Shown here: one piece after another, positions 1 through 9,749 of the stretch
How positions within the stretch are numbered: the first letter of the stretch is position 1
Layout of the letters: each line of letters opens with the position of its first letter
Assembly: GCA_003165795.1 (NCBI GenBank)
Contig: PMWW01000184.1
Span: 1-34,158 of the forward strand
Direction: 5' to 3'
Source: Acidobacteriaceae bacterium
GTDB taxonomy: Bacteria; Acidobacteriota; Terriglobia; Terriglobales; Acidobacteriaceae
DNA length: 34,158 nt
Translations under genes and position numbers: made by a program
Notes under the pieces: generated by a model
The model's input: the letters and a program-made list of their open reading frames with translations, nothing else
Told to the model about the DNA's origin: nothing
Databases searched by the model: none

Positions 1-1518
1 GACTACGACGTGGACGGCACCACGGCCATCGTTATTCTAAAGACCGCGCTGGAGATTTGCGGCGGCAAGGTTGACTACCACGTCCCCCACCGCATTCGCG
101 AAGGCTACGGCATGCGCGATGAAGTGATCGAGCAGGCCGCCGATCGCGGCATTCGGACCATCATCAGCGTGGATACCGGCATCCGGGCGTTCGCCGCCGC
201 GGAGACCGCGGAGCGGCGTGGGATCGATCTCATCGTTACCGATCATCACCTGCCGCAATCGGACGGCGTGCCGAAAGCACTGGCAGTCGTCAATCCCAAT
301 CAGCAGGGTTGCGAGTATCCGTGCAAGTCGCTGTGCGGCGCCGGAGTTGCATTCAAGATCGCTCAGGCCCTGCTGGAAGAAAGTGGGCGCGAGCGGCTGC
401 TGCCCTCGTTCCTCAAGATGGTTGCCATTGCGACCATTGCCGACGCGGTGCCGCTCATGGGCGAGAACCGCGTCTTCGCCAAGCTTGGTCTGGAAGGATT
501 GCGCAAGCCGGTCAATGCCGGATTGCGTGCGCTGCTGGCCAACTGTCAGCTTGACGGCTCGCGGGCTCTCAGTGCGAGCGACATTGCCTTCCGCGTGGCG
601 CCGCGGTTGAATGCTGCCGGACGTATGGACATTGCCGAGCGCGTCATTCAGTTGTTCACCGAGAAGGATGCCGGCAAGGCGGCCGAGATGGCGATGCAGC
701 TCAACGAACTGAACGGCAATCGGCAGCAGGAAGAGCAGCGCATTCTGGAAGAGATCCTGCAGAAGATCGAATCGTCGCCGCAGCTGAAGAATGCTTATTG
801 CATGGTGGTGGACGGCGACAACTGGCATCGCGGCGTCATCGGCATTTGTGCCACTCGCATCGTGGAGCGATATTGCCGGCCGACGCTGATTTTCTCCTGT
901 GAAAATGGAGAAGCCCACGGCTCGGGCCGCTCGATCAGCGCATTTCATTTGTTGGAGGCCCTGGAGTCGTGTCCTGAGTTGTTCACTCGCTTTGGGGGAC
1001 ACTCCCACGCTGTGGGATGCACGCTTCCGGTGGAGCGCATCGTTGAGTTGCGCTCGCGACTGGATGCGTACGCTCGCGAGCGGTTAACGCCCGAGGATTT
1101 TGTTCCTCTGCTGGAATACGACGCCGAGGTTGCGCTGGACGACATCAAGCATGACTTCTGGCTGGCCCTGCAGAAGTTGGAACCTTTTGGCGTGGGGAAT
1201 TCCGTGCCGGTGTTTGTTGCACGAAATGCCAAGTTGATACAGCCCGCGCGAGTGTTGAAAGAGAAGCACCTCAAGCTTCGTGCCGTCTCCGCCGATCCCC
1301 CAGTGAATGGCGGCCGGTTTCAGCGCGCCCACGATGTTCTGGGCTGGCGTATGGCGGAGCGGGCGGCGCAGGATCCTCTGCTGGCAGGCGACGTTCTCGA
1401 CCTGGCTTTCACCGTCGACTACAACCAGCATCCCGATTTCGGCGGCGTGCAACTTAATCTGGTGGACTTCGCGCGAGTAGCTCCGATGGCGTTGACTGCC
1501 GGCGCCGCCAAAAACTAG
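1..1518 (+). CDS. recJ: RecJ single-strand-specific 5'-3' exonuclease, 5'-truncated by window edge
   Basis: RecJ degrades single-stranded DNA 5'-3' in recombination and mismatch repair, using metals held by DHH-family motifs. The reading frame is open from base 1 and starts inside the catalytic DHH domain with DYDVDG, so the N-terminus lies upstream of the window; about 505 residues are present. Seen in order: DYDVDG (motif I), SVDTGI, TDHHLP near nt 238 (the DHH motif), GAGVAFK, and then the DHHA1 part with RGVIGI, GSGRS and FGGHSHAVG. A C-terminal OB-like region containing LEPFGVGN follows. The frame is intact to the TAG stop, so this end of the gene looks functional. No terminator is evident directly after it. 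In many genomes recJ neighbours LPS-transport genes; here lptC-lptA lies about 12.5 kb away. Confidence 0.96.
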   Translation, partial: DYDVDGTTAIVILKTALEICGGKVDYHVPHRIREGYGMRDEVIEQAADRGIRTIISVDTGIRAFAAAETAERRGIDLIVTDHHLPQSDGVPKALAVVNPNQQGCEYPCKSLCGAGVAFKIAQALLEESGRERLLPSFLKMVAIATIADAVPLMGENRVFAKLGLEGLRKPVNAGLRALLANCQLDGSRALSASDIAFRVAPRLNAAGRMDIAERVIQLFTEKDAGKAAEMAMQLNELNGNRQQEEQRILEEILQKIESSPQLKNAYCMVVDGDNWHRGVIGICATRIVERYCRPTLIFSCENGEAHGSGRSISAFHLLEALESCPELFTRFGGHSHAVGCTLPVERIVELRSRLDAYARERLTPEDFVPLLEYDAEVALDDIKHDFWLALQKLEPFGVGNSVPVFVARNAKLIQPARVLKEKHLKLRAVSADPPVNGGRFQRAHDVLGWRMAERAAQDPLLAGDVLDLAFTVDYNQHPDFGGVQLNLVDFARVAPMALTAGAAKN

Positions 1519-1704
1519 AACTCGTCAACTGATCTGCTAAATCAGTCCGGGTTCGTGCAATACGGCATCTGCATAGGGTTTGCCGGCCGGTAGAATCCAC
1601 GGTGGGAATCGTCGCGCCGCAGCGATCAGTATCCCATTCGAACTGAGCATAGTCGCCGGCGCCTGAGTTCTTGATTTCCTAGAAGTCACGCTGCACATCG
1701 GGAC

Positions 1705-1742
1705 AGAAAAATCAGGAGCGGGTAAGTAGTCCGCCCCTGATT
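1705..1742 (-). terminator. Rho-independent terminator reading leftwards
   Basis: An inverted repeat with 12-base arms (1710-1721 with 1731-1742, one mismatch, 9-base loop) is followed on the minus strand by five T residues (the A run at 1706-1710). It lies 55 bases after the stop codon of the minus-strand frame ending at 1798. This suggests that frame is the true 3' end of a gene. On the plus strand no T tract follows, so it is not an obvious recJ terminator. Confidence 0.6.
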
Positions 1743-1797
1743 GGGTTAAAGAGAGACCGTTTGCGCGCCGGTTAGCACGAACAGAACGGCCTATTGT

Positions 1798-2085
1798 TTA
1801 AGTTAGCGACCCAACCATGGCAGCGTTCAGGCCGTACAACACGAACTGAGAGCCGCCGCTGGGATGGATCACCAACTCGGTGATTACGCCCCAGGTCGGC
1901 GGGAAGATCAGATTGCTGACGCTGGTGCTGGTAAGGTTGTGCCGACGCGATCCGACATAGACGCCCTCCCGATAGGCGGTCACAATGATGAAGCTGCTAC
2001 CGTCGGCGGCTGCGGCCTTCGCACTGATCGCGAAGAAGCCACTCTTGGCCGTGATCGAGGCATAGCATAGATCGGTTCGGTCCAA
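1798..2085 (-). pseudogene. 3' fragment of an unrecognised gene
   Basis: A minus-strand frame of roughly 90 codons ends at 1798 and is followed by a terminator-like hairpin. The C-terminal protein sequence looks protein-like (alternating hydrophobic and polar beta-type stretches such as SSFIIVTAYREGVYVG and SQFVLYGLNAAMVGS), but I do not recognise a family. Further upstream the same open frame runs antisense through the wHTH gene remnant, where the translation is compositionally poor. I therefore take only about 1798-2085 as genuine and read it as a gene whose 5' part was lost. The boundary is a guess. Confidence 0.35.
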
Positions 2086-2107
2086 CATACGGGGCTGCCC
2101 AGGTCGG

Positions 2108-2950
2108 GTGCGCTTTGGAGCGTTCCAACTCGACTTGAAAGCCGGGGAATTGCACAAGGACGACCGCAGGATCCGCTTGCAGGAACAGCCTTTCCAGGTC
2201 CTGCAAATGCTGGTAGAGCGGGCCGGCGTGTGGTGAGTAGAGAAGAGATTCAGAACAAGCTGTGGCCTAACGACACGGTAGTGGAGTTCGATCACGGCAT
2301 CAACACTGCAATCAAGAAACTCCGTATCGCCCTCAACGACTCCGCCGAGAAACCCAAATACATTGAGACCGTGGCTCGGCGGGGGTATCGCCTGATGGTG
2401 AGCTTGCCCGCGAAAAACGTATCCCTTAACTGATGCTCAATCACTCAGCTAAGGGATACGTTTTTCGCGGGCAAGCTCATTCTGTGTCTTCCTCCACTGG
2501 GAGCAGGGTCAGTTGATCTTCTACGCCTTAGACCCCGTCCAAGGGAAAGGTAAAGAGCTGGCTAGAACCAAGCTAGAATCGCCGACGGATTTTGACTGGA
2601 GAGTGTCACCAGAGGGGTTACGCATTGCGTTGGCGAGCCAGGAGCAGCTTCCCGAACAGGTACGCAGTATTGATTTCCGGGACGGCACGGAGCATGACCT
2701 GCCGCTTCCGCACGGGTGGGGTATCTGGGACCTGAGTTGGACAGCCGACGGTGCCGCTTTGTTCGCGGCTGCGTGGTCAACGGCAGGGTATTTTATCGCG
2801 CGCATTGAGTTGAACGGGAAAACCCGCGTGCTCCTGAATCGAAGTAGAAATCAGTGGCTCGGTTCTCCTCGCCCGTCACCCGACGGTCGTCACCTGGCAT
2901 TTACCCAGCAGACCTGGGAGAGCAATGCCTGGCTGCTGGAAAACTTCTGA
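2108..2950 (+). pseudogene. Broken wHTH (OmpR/CadC-type) - TolB-like beta-propeller regulator
   Basis: Two ends of one acidobacterial-type regulator are visible. The N-terminal winged helix begins around the GTG at 2108 (VRFGAFQLDLKAGEL, then QEQPFQVLQMLVERAG). A one-base frameshift near 2228-2232 makes the frame run into TGA. It resumes in another frame at 2233 (VSREEIQNKLW, then FDHGINTAIKKLR and YIETVARRGYRL) and stops at 2433 within a long hairpin. After the hairpin, 2513-2950 encodes the last blades of a WD40/PD40 propeller (SWTADGAALF, then RPSPDGRHLAFTQQ) ending in TGA. Intact members carry a membrane segment and several hundred propeller residues between these parts; those are missing. 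So there are two lesions: a frameshift and an internal deletion. The family reading is from established domain patterns, and the start is uncertain. Confidence 0.75.
2399..2479. repeat. 30-bp perfect inverted repeat with 21-base loop
   Basis: The arms 2399-2428 and 2450-2479 are perfectly complementary over 30 bases. After one mismatch, four more pairs (2430-2433 with 2445-2448) extend the stem. The left arm is coding sequence at the end of the wHTH fragment. The right arm sits where the middle of the gene is missing, so the fold-back marks the deletion junction. No T tract follows either side, so it is not a typical terminator. Confidence 0.9.
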
Positions 2951-2959
2951 CCTTCAAAC

Positions 2960-3105
2960 CGAGGGTTCCGACGCCACGCGATGCGCAGCGCTACCAGCCG
3001 ACACAGCGTGACGATGAAGATGCCCTGACCCGGCCATCATCGCGCTGGCCAGCCAATATGGCCGCTACGGCTATTGCCGCATCACGGGGTGGTTGCGAGG
3101 TAAAA
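2960..3105 (+). mobile_element. IS3-family transposase (OrfB) remnant
   Basis: Two adjoining frames give a recognisable piece of an IS3-type OrfB just before its rve catalytic core. One frame reads DAQRYQPTQRDDEDALT (about 2977-3028). After a frameshift near 3030 the next reads IIALASQYGRYGYCRITG, matching the common pattern LASxYGRYGYRRIT. Neither frame is long enough to work and no terminal inverted repeats are visible, so it is a dead fragment. It directly follows the broken wHTH-TolB gene, which fits a site of past insertion and deletion. Confidence 0.65.
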
Positions 3106-3182
3106 TCATCCGCACAAGCCGGCGTAGCTAACTGAAGAGACTGCTCTATCCGTAACCGGTACAATTGTGAAACCGCACTATT

Positions 3183-4706
3183 GTGGCTTACCCCCACAAC
3201 GACTGCATCGGCGTGACTGTCCACAACAAAAGCACGGGGGACATCTGGATTGGTTTTGACCTGGGTACGCAGAGCGTGCGTGCGGTCGCTGTGTCGCCGG
3301 CCGGCGATGTGCTCGGTCAGAGCTCCCATCCACTCACCAGCCAACGCCATGGTCTTCGACATGAGCAAGAAGCTCCGGAGGAGTGGTGGCGCGCCGTAGT
3401 CAATGTCAGCCGCGCAACTGTTGCCGAGCTGCCCGCTTCATCTATTCGGGGGCTGGCGGTTGACGGAACTTCCGGCACCGTGCTTCTGGTCGACAGATCG
3501 GGCAAGGCACTCACACCGGGGCTGATGTATGACGACTTGCGTGCGCAGAACGAAGCGCGCCACGCGAATGAGGCCGGCGGTGCCGTCTGGGCCTCGCTCG
3601 GATATCGTATGCAGCCGTCGTGGGCCCTCCCGAAGCTGCTTTGGTTGCTGAACGAGTATCGCAGCGTAATCCCCGGTGCACGTCTCGCTCACCAGAACGA
3701 CTTCATCAACCGCCGGTTCGCCGGTCACGAAGTGCCATCGGACTCCAGTAACGCGCTGAAGACGGGTTACGATCTGCTGCGCGAATCGTGGCCGCATGAG
3801 GTGTTGGACGCCATGGGCGTGCCTGACCAGATCATGCCTGTCGTGGTGCGTCCTGGCACGCAACTCGGGACGGTCTGCGCCGAGGCCGCGGAGATGACCG
3901 GCATCCCGGCGGGGACGCCGATCATTGCCGGTATGACCGATGGATGCGCCGCCCAGATCGCCGCGGGGGCATTGGAAGTTGGCAGTTGGAATTCCGTACT
4001 CGGGACAACCCTGGTACTCAAAGGCGTGACCAGAGAACTGATTCGCGATCCCGCCGGAGTGATGTACTCGCATCGCTCTCCCGACGGCAACTGGCTGCCT
4101 GGCGGCGCCTCCAGCACCGGCGCAGCCGTCCTCGCAAAGCAATTTCCAGGACGTGACCTCGACGCCTTAAGTGAGCAAGCTGCGGAACGAGAGCCGGCAA
4201 GTATCATTGCCTATCCGCTGGTGTCCCGCGGTGAGCGTTTCCCCTTTGTAGCGCCCAACGCGGAAGGATTTGTGCTCGGTGATCCGTCGGACCAGGTCGA
4301 TCTTTATGCGGCGCTACTGCAGGGAGTTGCTTTCATCGAACGGCTTTGTTTCGACTATCTTGACATGCTGGGCGTGCCCATCGGCGGCGATCTTAGCTTC
4401 ACGGGTGGAGCAGCCCATAATCACTACTGGTGTCAGCTTCGCGCCGACATTCTCGCACGGCCCGTACGCCTTCTGGAGAATGCCGAGCCCGCGCTCGGAA
4501 TGGCCGTGCTGGCAGCCTCCGTGGGACGGCGCATCTGTGATGTTGCCAAGGAGATGGAACGTGTTCGCGCGGTGATCGATCCTCGGCCACAGCGATTCAC
4601 CCGTTTCCGGGAACCATACATTCGGCTCGTGGACGAGCTGGCACGCCGCGGATGGCTGCAATCGGCAGTGGTTGAGCATGCTAAGAGGCGGGCCGGATTG
4701 GAATAG
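3183..4706 (+). CDS. FGGY-family sugar kinase, probable D-ribulose kinase
   Basis: FGGY kinases phosphorylate sugars or polyols with ATP in the cytoplasm. The 507-residue product has an N-terminal ATPase lobe starting WIGFDLGTQS (about residues 22-31), then VDGTSGTVLLVD, NALKTGYD, GMTDGCAAQIA (containing the conserved catalytic-type Asp), LGTTLVLK, WLPGGAS and YPLVSRGERFPF, and a C-terminal lobe with FTGGAAHNHYW. From memory, the IDGTSGTVLL and SRGERFP signatures and the overall order resemble the cyanobacterial SePSK / plant AtXK-1 group, which acts on D-ribulose, more than xylulokinase or glycerol kinase. The family is about 420 residues; this one is longer at the C-terminus. GTG 3183 is taken as start because a stop lies just upstream. 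GTG 3213 is an alternative, and neither has a clear ribosome site. It converges on the prk operon. Kinase class is sure; the substrate is inferred. Confidence 0.85.
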   Translation: MAYPHNDCIGVTVHNKSTGDIWIGFDLGTQSVRAVAVSPAGDVLGQSSHPLTSQRHGLRHEQEAPEEWWRAVVNVSRATVAELPASSIRGLAVDGTSGTVLLVDRSGKALTPGLMYDDLRAQNEARHANEAGGAVWASLGYRMQPSWALPKLLWLLNEYRSVIPGARLAHQNDFINRRFAGHEVPSDSSNALKTGYDLLRESWPHEVLDAMGVPDQIMPVVVRPGTQLGTVCAEAAEMTGIPAGTPIIAGMTDGCAAQIAAGALEVGSWNSVLGTTLVLKGVTRELIRDPAGVMYSHRSPDGNWLPGGASSTGAAVLAKQFPGRDLDALSEQAAEREPASIIAYPLVSRGERFPFVAPNAEGFVLGDPSDQVDLYAALLQGVAFIERLCFDYLDMLGVPIGGDLSFTGGAAHNHYWCQLRADILARPVRLLENAEPALGMAVLAASVGRRICDVAKEMERVRAVIDPRPQRFTRFREPYIRLVDELARRGWLQSAVVEHAKRRAGLE

Positions 4707-4736
4707 AAGCTATCTCATAAATCGATATCGCGTTGA

Positions 4737-4882
4737 TTTGTGTCAGGGCACGGCTTTAGCCGGGCCGGCCAAGCCCCCTGTCCGTCCGGGCTTTAGCCCC
4801 GGCAAAACGGCCCTCAAGGGCTAAAGCCCAAGTCGTGGTAAGGCCCTTTTGCGGCACGTCTGAAGACGTGCCCTGACACAAA
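4737..4882. repeat. 146-bp inverted-repeat (REP/MITE-like) element between convergent genes
   Basis: Its ends are a perfect 16-bp inverted repeat (4737-4752 and 4867-4882; TTTGTGTCAGGGCACG and its complement). Inside are GGGCTTTAGCCC and GGGCTAAAGCCC, which are complementary to each other, and a 9-bp hairpin (4853-4861 with 4864-4872). The same GGGCT(N)NAGCCC type motif occurs near 22.9 kb. There is no coding capacity. Being between the FGGY kinase and prk, it may also stop transcription from both sides. 4707-4736 and 4883-4981 show nothing else. Confidence 0.8.
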
Positions 4883-4981
4883 CCTGACTCCGGCGACTCT
4901 GCCAACAGCTCGCTATTCACTAACAAGTAAAGACAGCTCTTGCGACGAAAAGCCTGCGAAAAATCTCCTCGATCCCGGCTC

Positions 4982-6010
4982 TCACTTTTCCGTGACAGTC
5001 TCGACCGGCGCCATGTGCGGGTCCGGCTTCCGCGTCTTTGACTTTAATCGGCTGAGCGCCGCCACTGGAGACGCAAAGGTCATGGGCTTGTCGCCGCTGT
5101 GGACGCGCAGGAGGTGATAAGTCAGCAGCAATTGGGTTATTGCCAGCGGATCGCTGTGCCGCACCTCGTTGCGATCGTTATAGTCGCCGAACTGGTCAGC
5201 CCGCAGCGGACGCAAGTCGGGCAGGTGTTGCCAGATCGCATCTTCCAACTTAGTGGATTGTTCCCGGGTAACGCCGCCGTGCACATCGAGAAAGTCTACC
5301 GGGCGGCCACAGTCGCGGCCCAGTTGCATACGAACGCCGCCCTCGGCGCCGTGAGTGTTGTCGAGCAGATAGGTCAGGTCGGGATGGGGAATCGTGGGAC
5401 GCAAGACGAGCCGAACATTCAAACAGCCATCGGCCGCCTCGGGGGCTACGCCGAGGTCAGGAGAAAACTGTACAACGATGTCGGCGAATTCGCGCTGCGG
5501 ACGAATAAACTCGCGCGAGTCCGCTTCCCGCCTCTCCATTTCCGCCCGCACTTGTTCGCCAGTGTAACCCCGCTTGGTGGTATCTCGCTTGATCTTCCAC
5601 ACGCGCCTTAGGTCTTCGGGCGGATCCAGGTATACCTTCACGTCATAGAACTGCCGCAGGGTAGCGCTGTGGAAGCCGTGCAGCCCTTCCACAATGACGA
5701 ATTCGCGCGGCTCCACATATTCGGGCCGCACCAGCGAGCCGGTGCTGTGGTCGTACACCGGCTTCAGCATGGACTGGCCGTAGTGTGCACGCTCCAGGTG
5801 CAGTTCCAGGATGTCGAGATAATTGCAGTCCGGATGCAGCGGGGTGATATTAAGCCGGGCCCGCTCCTGCCGATCATACTTATGATAATCGTCGGTGCAG
5901 ACATGCGAGACGCGGTCGGGGCCGAGCAACTGCGTCAGTCCCTTGGTGATGGTGGTCTTGCCGGCCGCGCTATCGCCTACAATACCCAAAAGTATAGGGC
6001 GTTGCGTCAT
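4982..6010 (-). CDS. prk: Phosphoribulokinase
   Basis: PRK converts ribulose-5-phosphate and ATP to ribulose-1,5-bisphosphate, the RuBisCO substrate. The 342-residue protein starts with a P-loop (GDSAAGKTT, residues 12-20), then has [10 protein letters not shown] with the catalytic-type acid and the basic binding residues, [11 protein letters not shown], and the strand-acid motif VIVEGLHGF. These place it in the PRK/uridine-kinase family. Length and the pattern DDYH...R...KPxYxHxTG look closer to the plant/cyanobacterial class II than to the ~290-residue class I enzymes of proteobacterial cbb operons; that subclass call is by eye. The start ATG overlaps the cbbX stop (ATGA), so the two are translationally coupled. 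It is the last gene of the operon. The C-terminal ~60 residues are variable and basic. Confidence 0.94.
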   Translation of the reverse strand: MTQRPILLGIVGDSAAGKTTITKGLTQLLGPDRVSHVCTDDYHKYDRQERARLNITPLHPDCNYLDILELHLERAHYGQSMLKPVYDHSTGSLVRPEYVEPREFVIVEGLHGFHSATLRQFYDVKVYLDPPEDLRRVWKIKRDTTKRGYTGEQVRAEMERREADSREFIRPQREFADIVVQFSPDLGVAPEAADGCLNVRLVLRPTIPHPDLTYLLDNTHGAEGGVRMQLGRDCGRPVDFLDVHGGVTREQSTKLEDAIWQHLPDLRPLRADQFGDYNDRNEVRHSDPLAITQLLLTYHLLRVHSGDKPMTFASPVAALSRLKSKTRKPDPHMAPVETVTEK

Positions 6011-6975
6011 GACCTTTCCTTTCTCGCCGGAGGGGTTTCACATTCGGTGTGCAAACCCCTCTGAAAAACGCGGCTCTGGTGGATGTCGGCCGCGTCAATG
6101 CGAATCAATTCCGCCTTAGGGATACTGCCTCCATCCCTGACCAACCGGTTGGCTTGGCGCAGCTTGATGCGGTCGATGGCATTACGCACGCTGCGCGCGT
6201 TGGCAAAATGTGGCTGCTCGATCCGCAACTTCAGGTATTCCGCGAACGCCTGCCGTGACTTCTCGTCGAAGGCATACCCTTGCTTGCCCACCATCAATTC
6301 GGCGATGGCCAACAATTCTTCGGGCGCGTAATCGGGAAAGTCGATGTGGTGCGCGATGCGGGAATGGAAACCGGGATTGTATTGGAAGAAGGTTTCCATT
6401 CGCTCCTTATAGCCGGCCAGGATGATCACCAGGTCTTCGCGCTGGTTTTCCATGACCTGCAGCAGGATCTCGATGGCCTCGGGACCGTAATCGCGCTCAT
6501 TTTCGGGGCGATACAAGTAGTACGCTTCATCGATAAACAGCACGCCGCCCATGGCCCGCTTGAGGACTTCCTTGGTTTTGGGGGCGGTATGGCCGACATA
6601 CTGTCCGACGAGATCGTCGCGCGTGGCCACCACCAGATGGCCGCGGCGCACATAACCCATGTGATGCAGCAGCTTCGCCATCCGCATGGCGACGGTGGTC
6701 TTGCCTGTGCCAGGGTGGCCGGTGAACGACATGTGCAAGGTGGGCCGCTCGGTCGATAGCTCCATCTTCTCGCGTAAGCGGGCCACCAGTAGCAACGAGG
6801 CTATCTCCCGGATACGGGCTTTGACCGGCTTGAGGCCGACGAGTTCACTATCTAACTCAGCTAGGACGTCGTCGACATTGGAATCCCGGTGGGCCGCACC
6901 AACGTCGACGAGGCCGTTGTCCGCCTCCCCGGCCAACCCAGGCGCCATCGCCGAATCCAACTTTGGCCCTTCCAT
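6007..6975 (-). CDS. cbbX: CbbX, red-type RuBisCO activase (AAA+)
   Basis: CbbX is a hexameric AAA+ motor that pulls on the RuBisCO large-subunit C-terminus to release inhibitory sugar phosphates from red-type form I enzymes. The 322 residues show Walker [10 protein letters not shown] (about 86-94), the pore-loop motif YVGHTAPKT (126-134), Walker [12 protein letters not shown] (145-155), and the sensor/arginine region with [17 protein letters not shown]. The ATG at 6975 is chosen because GGAGG sits five bases upstream; an in-frame TTG at 6987 overlaps that site. About 40 N-terminal residues precede the AAA+ core. It lies 44 bases after cbbS and overlaps prk by four bases. Its presence fits the red-type assignment of CbbL and CbbS. 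Confidence 0.95.
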   Translation of the reverse strand: MEGPKLDSAMAPGLAGEADNGLVDVGAAHRDSNVDDVLAELDSELVGLKPVKARIREIASLLLVARLREKMELSTERPTLHMSFTGHPGTGKTTVAMRMAKLLHHMGYVRRGHLVVATRDDLVGQYVGHTAPKTKEVLKRAMGGVLFIDEAYYLYRPENERDYGPEAIEILLQVMENQREDLVIILAGYKERMETFFQYNPGFHSRIAHHIDFPDYAPEELLAIAELMVGKQGYAFDEKSRQAFAEYLKLRIEQPHFANARSVRNAIDRIKLRQANRLVRDGGSIPKAELIRIDAADIHQSRVFQRGLHTECETPPARKERS

Positions 6976-7019
6976 AACAGCCTCCAAACGATCCCTGGTG
7001 CACTAACGAATGACGCTTT

Positions 7020-7445
7020 TCAGTCCTGAGTTGTGACCCTGTCTTGAGGCTTGCTTTTCGAGTAGGAACGAATCGTGTACTTGATCTGGCGGTCTCGCTC
7101 CTCCGTCCTCTCCAGATAAAAACCGGGCTCGTGCTTGGGGCGGTTCACGATGAAGCTCAACATCGTGGTCTGCCGTCCCTTGGTGCGGTCGTAGCCGTTC
7201 AGTTTGATGTAGTGTTCGGGGAACGTAGCCCGGCACGCATTGATCTCGCGCATGACAGCATCGGGGTCGGTGAGATCGAATATAGGTAATCCCCACATCT
7301 CCCAGTAAACGTTGCGAGGATGGGGATCGTCGGTGTACTCGACGGAAATGGCCCAGCCGTTGACCAGGCAATATTGCGCTTGGGCCTTGATTTCGTCATC
7401 CGTGAAATCGGGCAAATAGGAAAAGGTTCCTTGGGTGATTCGCAT
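7020..7445 (-). CDS. cbbS: RuBisCO small subunit, red-type form I
   Basis: The small subunit caps the large-subunit octamer to form L8S8. The 141-residue product begins [19 protein letters not shown] and contains the typical [16 protein letters not shown] and [10 protein letters not shown] segments. The C-terminal extension ([11 protein letters not shown], then IKYTIRSY) is the beta-hairpin that distinguishes red-type (form IC/ID) small subunits from green-type ones, which lack it. AAAGGA stands about eight bases before the ATG. The gene follows cbbL after a 110-base gap and precedes cbbX. The last ~15 residues are polar and look disordered. Confidence 0.96.
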   Translation of the reverse strand: MRITQGTFSYLPDFTDDEIKAQAQYCLVNGWAISVEYTDDPHPRNVYWEMWGLPIFDLTDPDAVMREINACRATFPEHYIKLNGYDRTKGRQTTMLSFIVNRPKHEPGFYLERTEERDRQIKYTIRSYSKSKPQDRVTTQD

Positions 7446-7555
7446 GGTTGGTGTCCTTTCACCAGACCGCCGGAAGCCGGCGTAGCACCGATCCTTTTAG
7501 CCGCGCGGCCCTGTTCAAGTTAGCCGCGCTGCCGGGATGAAGCCGTAGGCCGCGC

Positions 7556-9749
<2,194 letters not shown>

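Noticed and set aside
37-1008. 323-codon minus-strand open frame
   Set aside because: Antisense shadow of recJ, whose catalytic motifs are clear.
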